Assembly: GCA_040756735.1 (NCBI GenBank)
Contig: JBFLYC010000002.1
Location: 141,654 to 205,653 of the forward strand
Reading direction: 5' to 3'
Source of the DNA: JBFLYC01 sp040756735
GTDB taxonomy: Bacteria > Bacillota > DSM-16504 > Desulfitibacterales > Desulfitibacteraceae
Length of the DNA: 64,000 nt
Shown one piece after another: positions 26,224-34,635 of the stretch. Under the pieces are notes generated by a model that worked only from the letters and a program-made list of their open reading frames with translations, searched no databases and had not been told where the DNA came from. Every line of letters starts with the position of its first letter. The stretch's first letter is position 1. A program made the position numbers and the translations under genes.

Positions 26224-27762
26224 ATGGCAAGATTTAGACCAGTTGTTCTTAGTATTTTAGATGGTTGGGGAATTTCCACCAAGGAGTATGGTAATGCTAT
26301 TCTCAAGGCAAACACACCAAATATGGACAAGTATTTTAAACAGTATCCAAATACCCTGCTTATAGCCTCAGGTGAAGCAGTAGGTTTGCCGGAAGGCCAG
26401 ATGGGCAATAGCGAAGTGGGACATTTAAATATTGGAGCAGGCCGTATTGTATACCAAGATTTAACCAGAATTAGCAAGGCTGTCAAAGACGGCAGTTTTT
26501 TTGCAAACCCTGTGCTGCAGCGGGCTTTGGAAAACTGTATGGGTCCCCAAGGCAAATCCTTACACCTTATGGGACTTGTTTCTGACGGCGGCGTACACAG
26601 CCATATGGATCACATCTTTGCACTTGTAGAAATGGCAAAACAAAAAAACATCAAGAAATTATTTTTACATTGTTTTCTTGACGGCAGAGATGTTCCTCCC
26701 AAGAGCGCTGTGACTTACATAAAAATGCTGGAAGCGAAACTGGCAGGCAAAAATATTGGTAAGATATCCACCGTATCAGGTAGATATTACCCCATGGACA
26801 GGGACAAAAGGTGGGATAGAGTAGAAAAAGGTTATCGGGCAATGGTGGCAGGAGATGGAGAAAAGGCTGCTTCTGCAGTTGAAGCAGTGGAAAACTCCTA
26901 CGCAGCAGGCATTACTGATGAGTTTGTCCTGCCTACTGTAATATATGAGGACGGTAAACCAGTAGGTGTGGTGCAAAAAGGTGATTCTATCATCTTCTTT
27001 AATTTCAGAGGTGACAGGGCAAGGCAGATAACCAGGGCCTTTGTTGATGAGAAGTTTGAACACTTTGAAAGGCCTGGTGGATGGTTGCATCCTCATTATG
27101 TATGCATGACAGAATATGATGAAACTATCCATGCGCCTGTTGCTTTTCCTCCTGAAAAGCTGGAGAATACCCTGGGAGATGTACTGGCGGCAGAGGGGCT
27201 AAAGCAGCTGAGAATAGCTGAAACTGAAAAATATGCTCATGTAACCTTCTTCTTTAATGGCGGTGTGGAAAAGGAGAATCCCGGGGAGACAAGAATTTTA
27301 ATTCCCTCATCCAAGGTAGCCACTTATGACCTGCAGCCGCAGATGAAAGCATACGAGATTACAGATACTTTAATTGAGAAAATAAATGAAGGGCAGCAGG
27401 ATGTTATCATAGTAAACTACGCGAATCCTGACATGGTAGGGCATACAGGTGTTTTTGAGGCAGCAGTGCAGGCCCTTGAGGTGGTTGATGAGTGTATAGG
27501 AAAGGTTGTGGAAGCAGTGTTGGAAAAACAAGGAGTTATTCTCATTACTGCAGACCATGGAAACGCTGATGAAATGATTGAAGAGGGCGGAAGCCCCCAA
27601 ACTGCTCACACCTCGAATCTTGTTCCCCTTATTGCTGTAGGTTTACCGGAAGGTAAACAGTTGATAAGTGGCGGAAGTTTAAGGGACCTGGCGCCTACTA
27701 TTTTAGAATTGTTGGAAATTGAAAAACCAGAAGAGATGACAGGTCAAAGCTTGATAGTTTAG
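26224..27762 (+). CDS. gpmI: 2,3-bisphosphoglycerate-independent phosphoglycerate mutase
   Basis: Mn-dependent mutase converting 3-PG to 2-PG. About 512 residues, full length. VVLSILDGWGIS at the start, the phosphoserine segment QMGNSEVGHLNIGAGR near 60, HSHMDH, DGRDVPPKSA, GRYYPMDRDKRWDR, FFNFRGDRARQITRAF, NYANPDMVGHTG and the metal site ITADHGNADEM. The ATG at 26224 is preferred over an upstream in-frame TTG because GGGTGA is correctly placed. Alkaline-phosphatase superfamily. Confidence 0.96.
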   Translation: MARFRPVVLSILDGWGISTKEYGNAILKANTPNMDKYFKQYPNTLLIASGEAVGLPEGQMGNSEVGHLNIGAGRIVYQDLTRISKAVKDGSFFANPVLQRALENCMGPQGKSLHLMGLVSDGGVHSHMDHIFALVEMAKQKNIKKLFLHCFLDGRDVPPKSAVTYIKMLEAKLAGKNIGKISTVSGRYYPMDRDKRWDRVEKGYRAMVAGDGEKAASAVEAVENSYAAGITDEFVLPTVIYEDGKPVGVVQKGDSIIFFNFRGDRARQITRAFVDEKFEHFERPGGWLHPHYVCMTEYDETIHAPVAFPPEKLENTLGDVLAAEGLKQLRIAETEKYAHVTFFFNGGVEKENPGETRILIPSSKVATYDLQPQMKAYEITDTLIEKINEGQQDVIIVNYANPDMVGHTGVFEAAVQALEVVDECIGKVVEAVLEKQGVILITADHGNADEMIEEGGSPQTAHTSNLVPLIAVGLPEGKQLISGGSLRDLAPTILELLEIEKPEEMTGQSLIV

Positions 27763-27763
27763 T

Positions 27764-27786
27764 TTGGAGGAATGTCCCCAAAATAA
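27764..27786. repeat. Half-unit of family B between gpmI and eno
   Basis: A single GGAGGAATGTCCCCA (27766-27780) follows the gpmI stop. This is the 3' half of the family B module without its GGGGACACACC partner, and probably a solo or eroded copy. Confidence 0.6.
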
Positions 27787-27804
27787 CCAAAGGAGGCAAA
27801 TTTA

Positions 27805-29103
27805 ATGACAATAATTTCTGATGTATATGCACGCGAGATTTTAGATTCCAGGGGTAATCCCACTGTGGAAGTTGAGGTTTATTTAGAAAGCGGCATCATG
27901 GGAAGGGCTGCAGTACCTTCAGGAGCCTCTACCGGCGCTTATGAAGCTGTGGAGCTCAGGGATGAAGATGCTGACAGGTATCTGGGTAAAGGTGTGTTAA
28001 AAGCTGTAGATAATGTTAACAGTATGATTGCGCCTGAAATTATCGGTATGGATGCCCTTGACCAGATAGGTATCGACAGGCTGCTGCTGGAACTTGACGG
28101 TACTCCGAACAAGGCTAAACTTGGAGCCAATGCCATATTAGGGGTTTCTCTTGCTGCAGCCAGGGCTGCAGCTGAGGAGCTTGGACTGCCTTTATATCAA
28201 TATATAGGTGGAGTAAATGCCAAGGATATGCCTGTGCCCATGTTAAATATCTTAAATGGCGGAAAGCATGCTGATAATAATGTGGATATCCAGGAGTTTA
28301 TGGTCATGCCCCTGGGCGCCGAGTCCTTTGCCCATGCTTTGAGAATAGGAACTGAGATTTTTCATAGCTTGAAGAAAGTACTTAAAGGCAAAGGACTAAA
28401 TACTTCTGTGGGTGATGAGGGCGGCTTTGCTCCGAACCTGAACTCTAATGAAGAAGCCCTGCAGGTGATCATGGAGGCCATTGAGAAGGCGGGTTACAAG
28501 GCAGGGGAAGAAGTCTACCTGGCATTAGATGTTGCTGCTACTGAAATCTTTAAAGATGGAAAGTATAACCTGGCCGGTGAGGAAAAAGTGTTAACTTCTA
28601 GTGAGCTGGTGGATTTTTACGAGTACCTGGCAAATAAATATCCCATCATTTCCATTGAGGATGGCCTGGCTGAGGATGATTGGGACGGCTGGAAGATCAT
28701 GACTGATAGATTGGGTAAAAAGATTCAGATTGTGGGAGACGACCTGTTTGTCACAAACACGGACAGGTTGGCACAAGGTATTGAAAAAGGTGTGGCTAAT
28801 TCCATCCTTGTTAAGGTTAATCAAATAGGAACTTTAACTGAAACTTTAGACACCATAGAAATGGCTAAAAGGGCTGGTTATACCTGCGTTATTTCACATC
28901 GTTCCGGTGAAACAGAGGACAGCACCATTGCTGACATTGCTGTGGCAACCAATGCAGGGCAGATTAAAACAGGTGCGCCATCTAGAACAGACAGGGTTGC
29001 CAAGTACAACCAACTCTTAAGGATTGAAGGGGAGCTGGGTTACATGGCTAATTTCCGAGGTGTAAAGGCGTTCTATAATTTAAAGAAGAATTTAAAGAAG
29101 TGA
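27805..29103 (+). CDS. eno: Enolase
   Basis: Dehydrates 2-phosphoglycerate to phosphoenolpyruvate; also a structural partner of degradosomes in some bacteria. 432 residues with the complete signature set: AREILDSRGNPTVEVEV near 10, GASTGAYEAVELRD near 40, SVGDEGGFAPNL near 205, SIEDGLAEDDWDGW near 288, VGDDLFVTN, the catalytic lysine in ILVKVNQIGTLTET near 340 and SHRSGETED. ATG after AAAGGAGG. Last gene of the glycolytic cluster; a strong terminator follows. Confidence 0.98.
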   Translation: MTIISDVYAREILDSRGNPTVEVEVYLESGIMGRAAVPSGASTGAYEAVELRDEDADRYLGKGVLKAVDNVNSMIAPEIIGMDALDQIGIDRLLLELDGTPNKAKLGANAILGVSLAAARAAAEELGLPLYQYIGGVNAKDMPVPMLNILNGGKHADNNVDIQEFMVMPLGAESFAHALRIGTEIFHSLKKVLKGKGLNTSVGDEGGFAPNLNSNEEALQVIMEAIEKAGYKAGEEVYLALDVAATEIFKDGKYNLAGEEKVLTSSELVDFYEYLANKYPIISIEDGLAEDDWDGWKIMTDRLGKKIQIVGDDLFVTNTDRLAQGIEKGVANSILVKVNQIGTLTETLDTIEMAKRAGYTCVISHRSGETEDSTIADIAVATNAGQIKTGAPSRTDRVAKYNQLLRIEGELGYMANFRGVKAFYNLKKNLKK

Positions 29104-29109
29104 GAAAGT

Positions 29110-29140
29110 GGGGCCCATAGGTTTGCTTTTGGGCCCCTTT
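29110..29140 (+). terminator. Terminator after eno
   Basis: A perfect GGGGCCCA / TGGGCCCC stem with a 12-nt loop, followed by TTTGT. It ends the glycolytic transcript. Confidence 0.88.
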
Positions 29141-29303
29141 GTATGTCCCAACTGTTTCTAGCTAATAATAGTCATAGAAAAAGATAATGATATCAAAAGT
29201 ACTTTGTATACATTCCAGTTTTTCTGTTTATTGTTTTTTACCCATGGTTATGCTAAAATGTATTTGTTTGGCTGAAAGGATGTTGGAATGGGAGGTGACC
29301 TTT

Positions 29304-29525
29304 GTGAGGACTGTAATAATTGGACTGCAGGTGATAGTATCTCTGGGGTTGATAGCCACGGTTTTGCTGCAGTCAGGAAAAAGCGCCGGTATTTCAGGCG
29401 CCATAGCAGGCGGCGCTGAAAGCTTTTTTGGAAAGAAGAAAGGCATGGATAAATTTCTTGCAAAACTTTCTACCGGTTTTGCTATAGCTTTTTTAATAAT
29501 AACCCTATTGTTATCCATAATTTAA
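29304..29525 (+). CDS. secG: Preprotein translocase subunit SecG
   Basis: Small accessory subunit of the SecYEG channel. 73 residues with two membrane helices (about 3-21 and 52-71) joined by the conserved loop LLQSGKSAGISGAIAGGAES and FFGKKKGMDK. The GTG at 29304 is chosen because GGGAGGTGA lies 7 nt upstream and it gives the standard SecG length; a longer in-frame ATG is not supported. secG next to eno and upstream of rnr is the usual Firmicute order, although other genes separate it from rnr here. Confidence 0.93.
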   Translation: MRTVIIGLQVIVSLGLIATVLLQSGKSAGISGAIAGGAESFFGKKKGMDKFLAKLSTGFAIAFLIITLLLSII

Positions 29526-29563
29526 AATAAAAAATTTATTAGGTTTAAGGGAGGAGTATTACT

Positions 29564-31564
29564 TTGTTTCCGCTTGAATACTTAGCTCCAGTCTTTGGAG
29601 TAGTAGCCTTAATTTTTGCCTTTATACTCATCATGAGAATTAATAATGCTGATCCGGGTAATGACACCATGCAGCAAATTGCAGATGCCATTCATGAGGG
29701 TGCAATGGCTTTTCTAAGAAGGCAGTATACAACTTTGATTATCTTTGTGGCCATTTTAGCCGGTTTAATTTTAGTAGCAGGTTTTTTAACCCCTGGAGCT
29801 GACAGCCTTCAGCCAGCCACTGCCATAGCCTTTATTGCAGGCGCCTTTTGTTCCGGATTAGCCGGTTATATTGGTATGAATGTGGCTACAAAAGCAAATG
29901 TTAGAACCGCAAATGCTGCTCAGACCAGCGCAAACAGCGCTTTGGGGGTAGCATTTTCCGGCGGTGCAGTTATGGGCATGTCTGTTGTTGGCCTGGGTCT
30001 TCTAGGCTTGGGTATTGTTAACATTATTTTTGAAAGTCCTCAGGTAGTCAATGGCTTTGCATTGGGAGCCAGCTCTATAGCTTTATTCGCCAGGGTTGGC
30101 GGGGGCATCTACACCAAGGCGGCCGATGTTGGGGCTGACCTTGTTGGTAAAGTAGAAGCCGGTATTCCTGAAGACGACCCAAGAAACCCGGCAGTTATTG
30201 CAGATAATGTGGGAGACAATGTGGGTGACGTAGCCGGAATGGGTGCAGACTTATTCGAGTCCTATGTGGGCTCAATTATTGCTGCTATAGCCCTTGCTGC
30301 CGTGTTAGGAATTGAAAATGGAACAATACTGCCTTTGATGATTGCCGGTGCAGGTATTGTTGCTTCTATCATAGGAACCTTTTTCGTAAAAACCAATGAG
30401 GGAGCTAATGCTCAGAGAGCCCTCAATACAGGATCAGTAGTCGCCTATGTCCTTGCTGTTGCCGCTACCTACTTCCTGACTAGAGGTTTGCTATCCCCTG
30501 ATATCAGTACAGGAGTGTTTATTGCAACAGTTGCAGGACTTCTGTCAGGTGGGCTAATTGGTAAAATAACAGAGTATTATACCTCAGCCGACTTTAATCC
30601 TACCAAGGAGATCTCTAAAGCTTCACAAACAGGAACTGCCACAAACATTATTCGTGGTATAAGCACCGGTATGATGAGTACCATGCTGCCCATCCTTGTA
30701 ATTGTGGTTGCTATTCTTTTAGCTTACAAATATGCAGGTTTATATGGTATTGCCCTGGCAGCAGTTGGAATGCTTTCCACAACAGGAATGACTGTTGCTG
30801 TGGATGCTTACGGGCCAATAGCTGATAATGCAGGCGGTATTGCAGAAATGTCTCATCTTGATCCCAGTGTTAGAAAGATTACCGATAAGTTGGATTCAGT
30901 AGGGAATACCACTGCTGCAATAGGTAAAGGTTTTGCCATCGGTTCAGCCGCCCTCACTGCCCTGGCACTCTTTTCGGCTTATACCAAGGCTGCAGGAATT
31001 GCGGTTATTGATATTACCACACCAAATGTTATTGCTGGCTTGTTCATCGGCGGTATGCTGCCCTTCCTGTTCTCAGCATTAACCATGCAGGCTGTTGGAC
31101 GAGCAGCATTTGATATGATAGAAGAAGTACGCAGGCAGTTCAGAGATATCCCCGGCGTAATGGAAGGAACCACAAAGCCTGATTATGCTAACTGTGTTAG
31201 CATCAGCACCAAAGCAGCATTAAGAGAAATGGTTATACCTGGAATCCTTGCAGTTGCTGCTCCAATCATTGTTGGGCTATTCCCAGGACTTGGCAAGGAA
31301 GCTTTAGGGGGAATGCTTGCCGGCGCCCTGGTTTCAGGTTTCTTGTTGGCCATTATGATGGCCAATGCAGGTGGCGCCTGGGACAATGCCAAGAAATACA
31401 TTGAAACCGGTCAATACGGCGGAAAAGGCTCACCGGCCCATGCCGCAGCAGTAACTGGCGATACTGTTGGCGATCCCTTTAAGGATACTTCAGGTCCTTC
31501 TATCAATATTTTAATTAAATTAATGACCATTGTTTCTTTGGTGTTTGCCCCTCTGTTCCTGTAG
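29564..31564 (+). CDS. hppA: Membrane-bound pyrophosphatase (ion-pumping, K+-dependent type)
   Basis: Couples hydrolysis of pyrophosphate to H+ or Na+ export across the membrane. 666 residues and about 16 helices. Catalytic loops: GGGIYTKAADVGADLVGKVE near 180, DNVGDNVGDVAGMGADLFES near 220, TGMTVAVDAYGPIADNAGGI near 410 and GDTVGDPFKDTSGPS near the end. The determinant segment reads NTTAAIGKG, with Ala where K+-independent enzymes have Lys, so K+ dependence is expected. Proton versus sodium specificity was not resolved. TTG start after GGGAGGAG. Confidence 0.95.
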   Translation: MFPLEYLAPVFGVVALIFAFILIMRINNADPGNDTMQQIADAIHEGAMAFLRRQYTTLIIFVAILAGLILVAGFLTPGADSLQPATAIAFIAGAFCSGLAGYIGMNVATKANVRTANAAQTSANSALGVAFSGGAVMGMSVVGLGLLGLGIVNIIFESPQVVNGFALGASSIALFARVGGGIYTKAADVGADLVGKVEAGIPEDDPRNPAVIADNVGDNVGDVAGMGADLFESYVGSIIAAIALAAVLGIENGTILPLMIAGAGIVASIIGTFFVKTNEGANAQRALNTGSVVAYVLAVAATYFLTRGLLSPDISTGVFIATVAGLLSGGLIGKITEYYTSADFNPTKEISKASQTGTATNIIRGISTGMMSTMLPILVIVVAILLAYKYAGLYGIALAAVGMLSTTGMTVAVDAYGPIADNAGGIAEMSHLDPSVRKITDKLDSVGNTTAAIGKGFAIGSAALTALALFSAYTKAAGIAVIDITTPNVIAGLFIGGMLPFLFSALTMQAVGRAAFDMIEEVRRQFRDIPGVMEGTTKPDYANCVSISTKAALREMVIPGILAVAAPIIVGLFPGLGKEALGGMLAGALVSGFLLAIMMANAGGAWDNAKKYIETGQYGGKGSPAHAAAVTGDTVGDPFKDTSGPSINILIKLMTIVSLVFAPLFL

Positions 31565-31605
31565 GATTTCACTATTGGAGGAATAATGGCGGCCATGAAA
31601 TGAAT

Positions 31606-31716
31606 GGGGACACACCTCTTCAATAGGGTACACGGTGCATGAGACAGGAAGCAGGATTTGTTCATGCCTCTTGCTTCATGTTTCTTGCCTCTTGAATTGA
31701 GGAATGTCACCAAAGG
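31606..31716. repeat. Family B pair enclosing a second repeat
   Basis: GGGGACACACCTCTTCAAT opens and ATTGAGGAATGTCACC closes this element (about 31606-31711), as in family B but with a mismatch in TGTCACC. Inside lies a different inverted motif around GCATGAGACAGGAAGCAGGA and CCTCTTGCTTCATG. It looks like one repeat type inserted into another. Confidence 0.7.
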
Positions 31717-31720
31717 ATAA

Positions 31721-31753
31721 GAGAGTATTGGCTGTTTAGTCAATACTCTTTGT
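31721..31753 (+). terminator. Terminator after hppA
   Basis: The stem AGAGTATTG / CAATACTCT with a 10-nt loop is followed by TTGTTA. It ends the hppA transcript. Confidence 0.8.
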
Positions 31754-31811
31754 TATGCATCCGGCATATAATTATATAAAAATGGAGCACATGTAAAGGA
31801 GTGATTGTGCT

Positions 31812-32552
31812 TTGACAATTAAGGGAGCTGAACCATTTTACCTGGAAGGCAATAAAATAGGATGCCTTCTTATCCATGGTTTGTCAAGCAGTCCTTCAGA
31901 AATGCGTCCCCTGGGGGAATTCTTGAATGGTATGGGTTATACTGTAGCTGCTCCGCTGCTGCCAGGCCATGGAACTCAGCCAGAGGACCTTTTGAAATAT
32001 ACATGGCGTGACTGGTATTATGAAATTGAGAGAACTTTTACTGAACTCAAAATGCACTGCTCGCAAATCTATTTAATGGGTTTATCGTTAGGCGGTCTGC
32101 TGGCTCTTTTTGGAGCAATTAACGGTATGGCTATTTCAGGGGTAGTTCCCATGGCTGTTCCTATATACCTGGGCCATCGTATGGCCTATGCCGCTCCGCT
32201 TTTGAAATATTTCCTGAAGTACCGTAACAAGGAAGAAAGACCTGATGCGCCAAAGCAGAGCTCACAGAGAGTTGCTTATGATGTTCAGTGTATTCATAGT
32301 GTGCATGAGCTTTTAAAGCTTAGAAGTATGGTCATTAAAGGGCTGCCCAAGGTTAACACAAAGGTAATGGTGGCACATTCCAAGGATGATTGGATAGCTC
32401 TGCCCAGCAGCGCACTTTTTATACATAAACGCCTGGGTTCTTCACCGAAAATCCTTAAGTGGCTCTCACATTCAGGTCACATCATAACCATGGGGCCTGA
32501 AAAAGAAGAACTTTTTACACAGATTGACTATTTTATAACCAACACAAGGTAA
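31812..32552 (+). CDS. Alpha/beta-hydrolase carboxylesterase (Est30-like)
   Basis: A 246-residue cytosolic esterase of the carboxylesterase/monoacylglycerol-lipase type. Oxyanion-hole segment CLLIHGLSSSPSEMRPLG near 19, nucleophile elbow GLSLGGL (Ser near 93), catalytic Asp in VAHSKDDWIALPSSA near 194 and His in SHSGHIITM near 222. TTG start behind AAAGGAGTGA. An esterase between secG and rnr is frequent in Firmicutes; its physiological substrate is unknown. Confidence 0.88.
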   Translation: MTIKGAEPFYLEGNKIGCLLIHGLSSSPSEMRPLGEFLNGMGYTVAAPLLPGHGTQPEDLLKYTWRDWYYEIERTFTELKMHCSQIYLMGLSLGGLLALFGAINGMAISGVVPMAVPIYLGHRMAYAAPLLKYFLKYRNKEERPDAPKQSSQRVAYDVQCIHSVHELLKLRSMVIKGLPKVNTKVMVAHSKDDWIALPSSALFIHKRLGSSPKILKWLSHSGHIITMGPEKEELFTQIDYFITNTR

Positions 32553-32562
32553 ACAAATGTCT

Positions 32563-32823
32563 CTAATCATCAAACTTTAGATCCATTTTCTTGACCTTTA
32601 CTCTATGGACCTGGTTAAGCTCATTTTCCAGGTCTTCTACTTCTTCTTTGCTTCCACAGAGATTAAGGATAATCAAACCGTTGTCACTGCACTTGTCCCC
32701 TGCCTGATGCAGGCCAAGGCGCATATTGATGATGTAGCCATACTTGGTTAGAGTGTCTTGGACTTTAGGCACAGCCTCTGTTCTACTATCAATGAGGATA
32801 GCCATGACAGATGTACTTTCCAT
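32563..32823 (-). CDS. TM1266-family putative iron-hydrogenase regulator (ACT-like)
   Basis: Reverse-strand gene of 86 residues starting at the ATG complement of 32821-32823 with GGGAGGTG upstream. The fold is ferredoxin-like, related to the NikR C-terminal/ACT domain: VMAILIDSRTEAVPKVQDTL, YGYIINMRLGLHQAG and GLIILNLCGSKEEVEDLENE. The family is associated with [FeFe]-hydrogenase systems, but no hydrogenase or maturase gene is in the window. A regulatory role is inferred from the family name only. Confidence 0.82.
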   Translation of the reverse strand: MESTSVMAILIDSRTEAVPKVQDTLTKYGYIINMRLGLHQAGDKCSDNGLIILNLCGSKEEVEDLENELNQVHRVKVKKMDLKFDD

Positions 32824-33404
32824 TATTTTCACCTCCCGTAACGGTAGATAATAGCTTGTATTGACAGAAAACTAGTTCAGGAGCATAATTCCTTATTATT
32901 ATGCCAATATTAACTTTAGTAAAAACAAACTTCGACTATACATTATTCATGAAGGTCAGGAGTTAAATCCTTTAGCCCTATTGGTATGGGATGTTTAGAT
33001 ATTTCAATATGTGCTTTACTTCATGAACGCATAGTAGCAAATAATACTTCTAAAATAAGTAAAATTGTATTTTAGTATAAATTATTCCTAAAAGATAAAT
33101 ACATTCTATTTTATGTTGTAAATATTTATTGCTTAACTACAATGAAAAACCTATCGTTACATTGTATATTCATGGGGAAGTGAAAAGTTAAAAAAGAATT
33201 TATCTTCATGTTTTTTATGAGTAATCTCAGAAACTAATTTCCAGTAGTTAGACGAACTAGTTTGCTAGCGGAAAATGAGGTGATATTCAAAGAGACAGTT
33301 GTTGATTGATGGTAAACAAGAAGAGTGCGTTCAAAAAGAGCATAACAAAATAAGCTTAGCAAAATAGGCTTTAAAAAACATGCAAACAGGCCACTAATAT
33401 AAAA
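32824..33404. other. 580-bp AT-rich stretch without a recognised gene
   Basis: Very AT-rich DNA between the TM1266-type gene and a transposase remnant. It presumably carries the reverse-strand promoter of the TM1266-type gene. Frames are short and lack ribosome sites. A palindromic stretch near 33345-33375 (AAAATAAGCTTAGCAAAATA) could be the edge of the adjoining element. Probably decayed sequence. Confidence 0.5.
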
Positions 33405-33986
33405 CTAGGCAGCCCTTTGAACTAAATCTTCAAGGATTGAAACGAAATTGAAATTAGACATTTTAAGCCTAGCATCAAGGTGGATGTTGATGGAATGGAT
33501 AGTAGTCCAAAAGTTCAGGCGTTTTTTACCCCTGGCCCGTGCCTTTTGGGGGCAACGCCATTTAATTCTACAACGATCATTTTGGTCCTTTTTGGCTTTG
33601 GAAACCTGGGGGTTCTCCAACCACAACCGGTTTAAAAAGTCGTAATGATTACCAACATCAGGCACATCTGAAGAAGAAACGCCAATCATAGCACAAAGAA
33701 GAGAATCAGCTTTAAGTTTTTCAACCCATTTAGTAATACTATGTTCACCTAGCTCAGACATCAAGACAAAAGAACGAAAGATCTCCGGCTGGTTCTTGGC
33801 AGGCTTGCCAGTATAGGAGTAATAAGGCTCCAAAACAGGCTTTAGGACATCAAGGTCTAAGATATACAGTTTAGAAAGAGCCTTAGCATAATACTCCACC
33901 CTGCTTTTATCCGCAAGATAAACCGGCAGGATACTATTGATTAAAAACTTTTGATATTCGGCGTGAGGACGCCAATAACCTAACAT
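33405..33986 (-). pseudogene. Transposase remnant (N-terminal half)
   Basis: Starting at a reverse-strand ATG behind a CGGGGTGA site, the frame gives 193 residues. The N-terminal part looks like that of a DDE transposase (KFLINSILPVYLADKSRVEY, KPAKNQPEIFRSFVLMSELG, HSITKWVEKL, DVPDVGNHYDFLNRLWL). After about residue 140 it becomes basic and short, and the catalytic domain is missing, so the element is inactive. The exact IS family is uncertain and no terminal inverted repeats could be assigned. Confidence 0.6.
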
Positions 33987-34182
33987 TAAAAATCACCCCG
34001 AAACAAGAAGTAATGGTAATTAATACCATCCATCTCGATTGTGGGGGCGATTCAAAAAAGTCAAGGTAGATTGCATCCATAAAAGTATTAATATGGTAAT
34101 TTATCTGGAAAAAGTTTTGCGTTTTAACCTTGATATTTGGGGGTGAAGGTAAAAAGGTGTCCCTCGAAAGTCAAGCGTATCA

Positions 34183-34353
34183 ATGGAACTAAGTTTCCGA
34201 AAGTATTCGGGAATCAGTAAGGAGGAAGTCCCCGGGTTTGCAGACCAGCTGGTTAATAAATATTATCGTGTCAGAAATCCCAGGCCAATGAGCCTTGAAG
34301 AAAGTCAAAAGCTCAGCGAGTATTTATGGGAAGGCAAATTGTCAAGAGTATAA
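34183..34353 (+). CDS. Small hypothetical protein (56 residues)
   Basis: An open frame from ATG 34183 encodes MELSFRKYSGISKEEVPGFA, then DQLVNKYYRVRNPRPMSLEE, then SQKLSEYLWEGKLSRV. It is hydrophilic and helical with ordinary codon use, and ends 35 bp before a perfect terminator. Against it, no strong ribosome site precedes the ATG. The homologue family is not recognised. It could be a real small gene or the 3' end of a lost one. Confidence 0.45.
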   Translation: MELSFRKYSGISKEEVPGFADQLVNKYYRVRNPRPMSLEESQKLSEYLWEGKLSRV

Positions 34354-34388
34354 AACCGAATGCATGATGCATAACCTCCTCCTCACTC

Positions 34389-34424
34389 GAGATGTATCTG
34401 TAAAAGCTACATCTCTTTCCTTTT
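34389..34424 (+). terminator. Terminator downstream of the 56-residue ORF
   Basis: The perfect stem GAGATGTA / TACATCTC (34389-34396 and 34408-34415) is followed by TTTCCTTTTT. It supports transcription of the short ORF upstream. Confidence 0.85.
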
Positions 34425-34635
34425 TGTGAATGGCTTTTTTTTAGCGTCCTTGACACATCTTGGTAAAATATAGTATTGTTTTTGGGGTAGTATTGACACT
34501 GTCTGCGAATGAACGTTTATAAGCAGACAACAACAGGCAATACTAAAATACTAATAGCAGTGAATTAGATCTAATTATTTTGAATTTTAAGCAGGAATAA
34601 TCCGGCTTGATAAACAATTGGGAGGAAAGACTTTA
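34425..34635 (+). promoter_or_regulatory. Leader region of rnr
   Basis: This contains two TTGACA-like -35 candidates (about 34449 and 34493) and a GTCTGC / GCAGAC hairpin (about 34500-34530). AT-rich sequence runs on to the GGGAGG site. No known riboregulator was recognised, and promoter placement is uncertain. Confidence 0.35.

Noticed and set aside
32824..33404. Hidden structured RNA
   Set aside because: AT-rich with only short weak stems; no known riboswitch or sRNA motif recognised.
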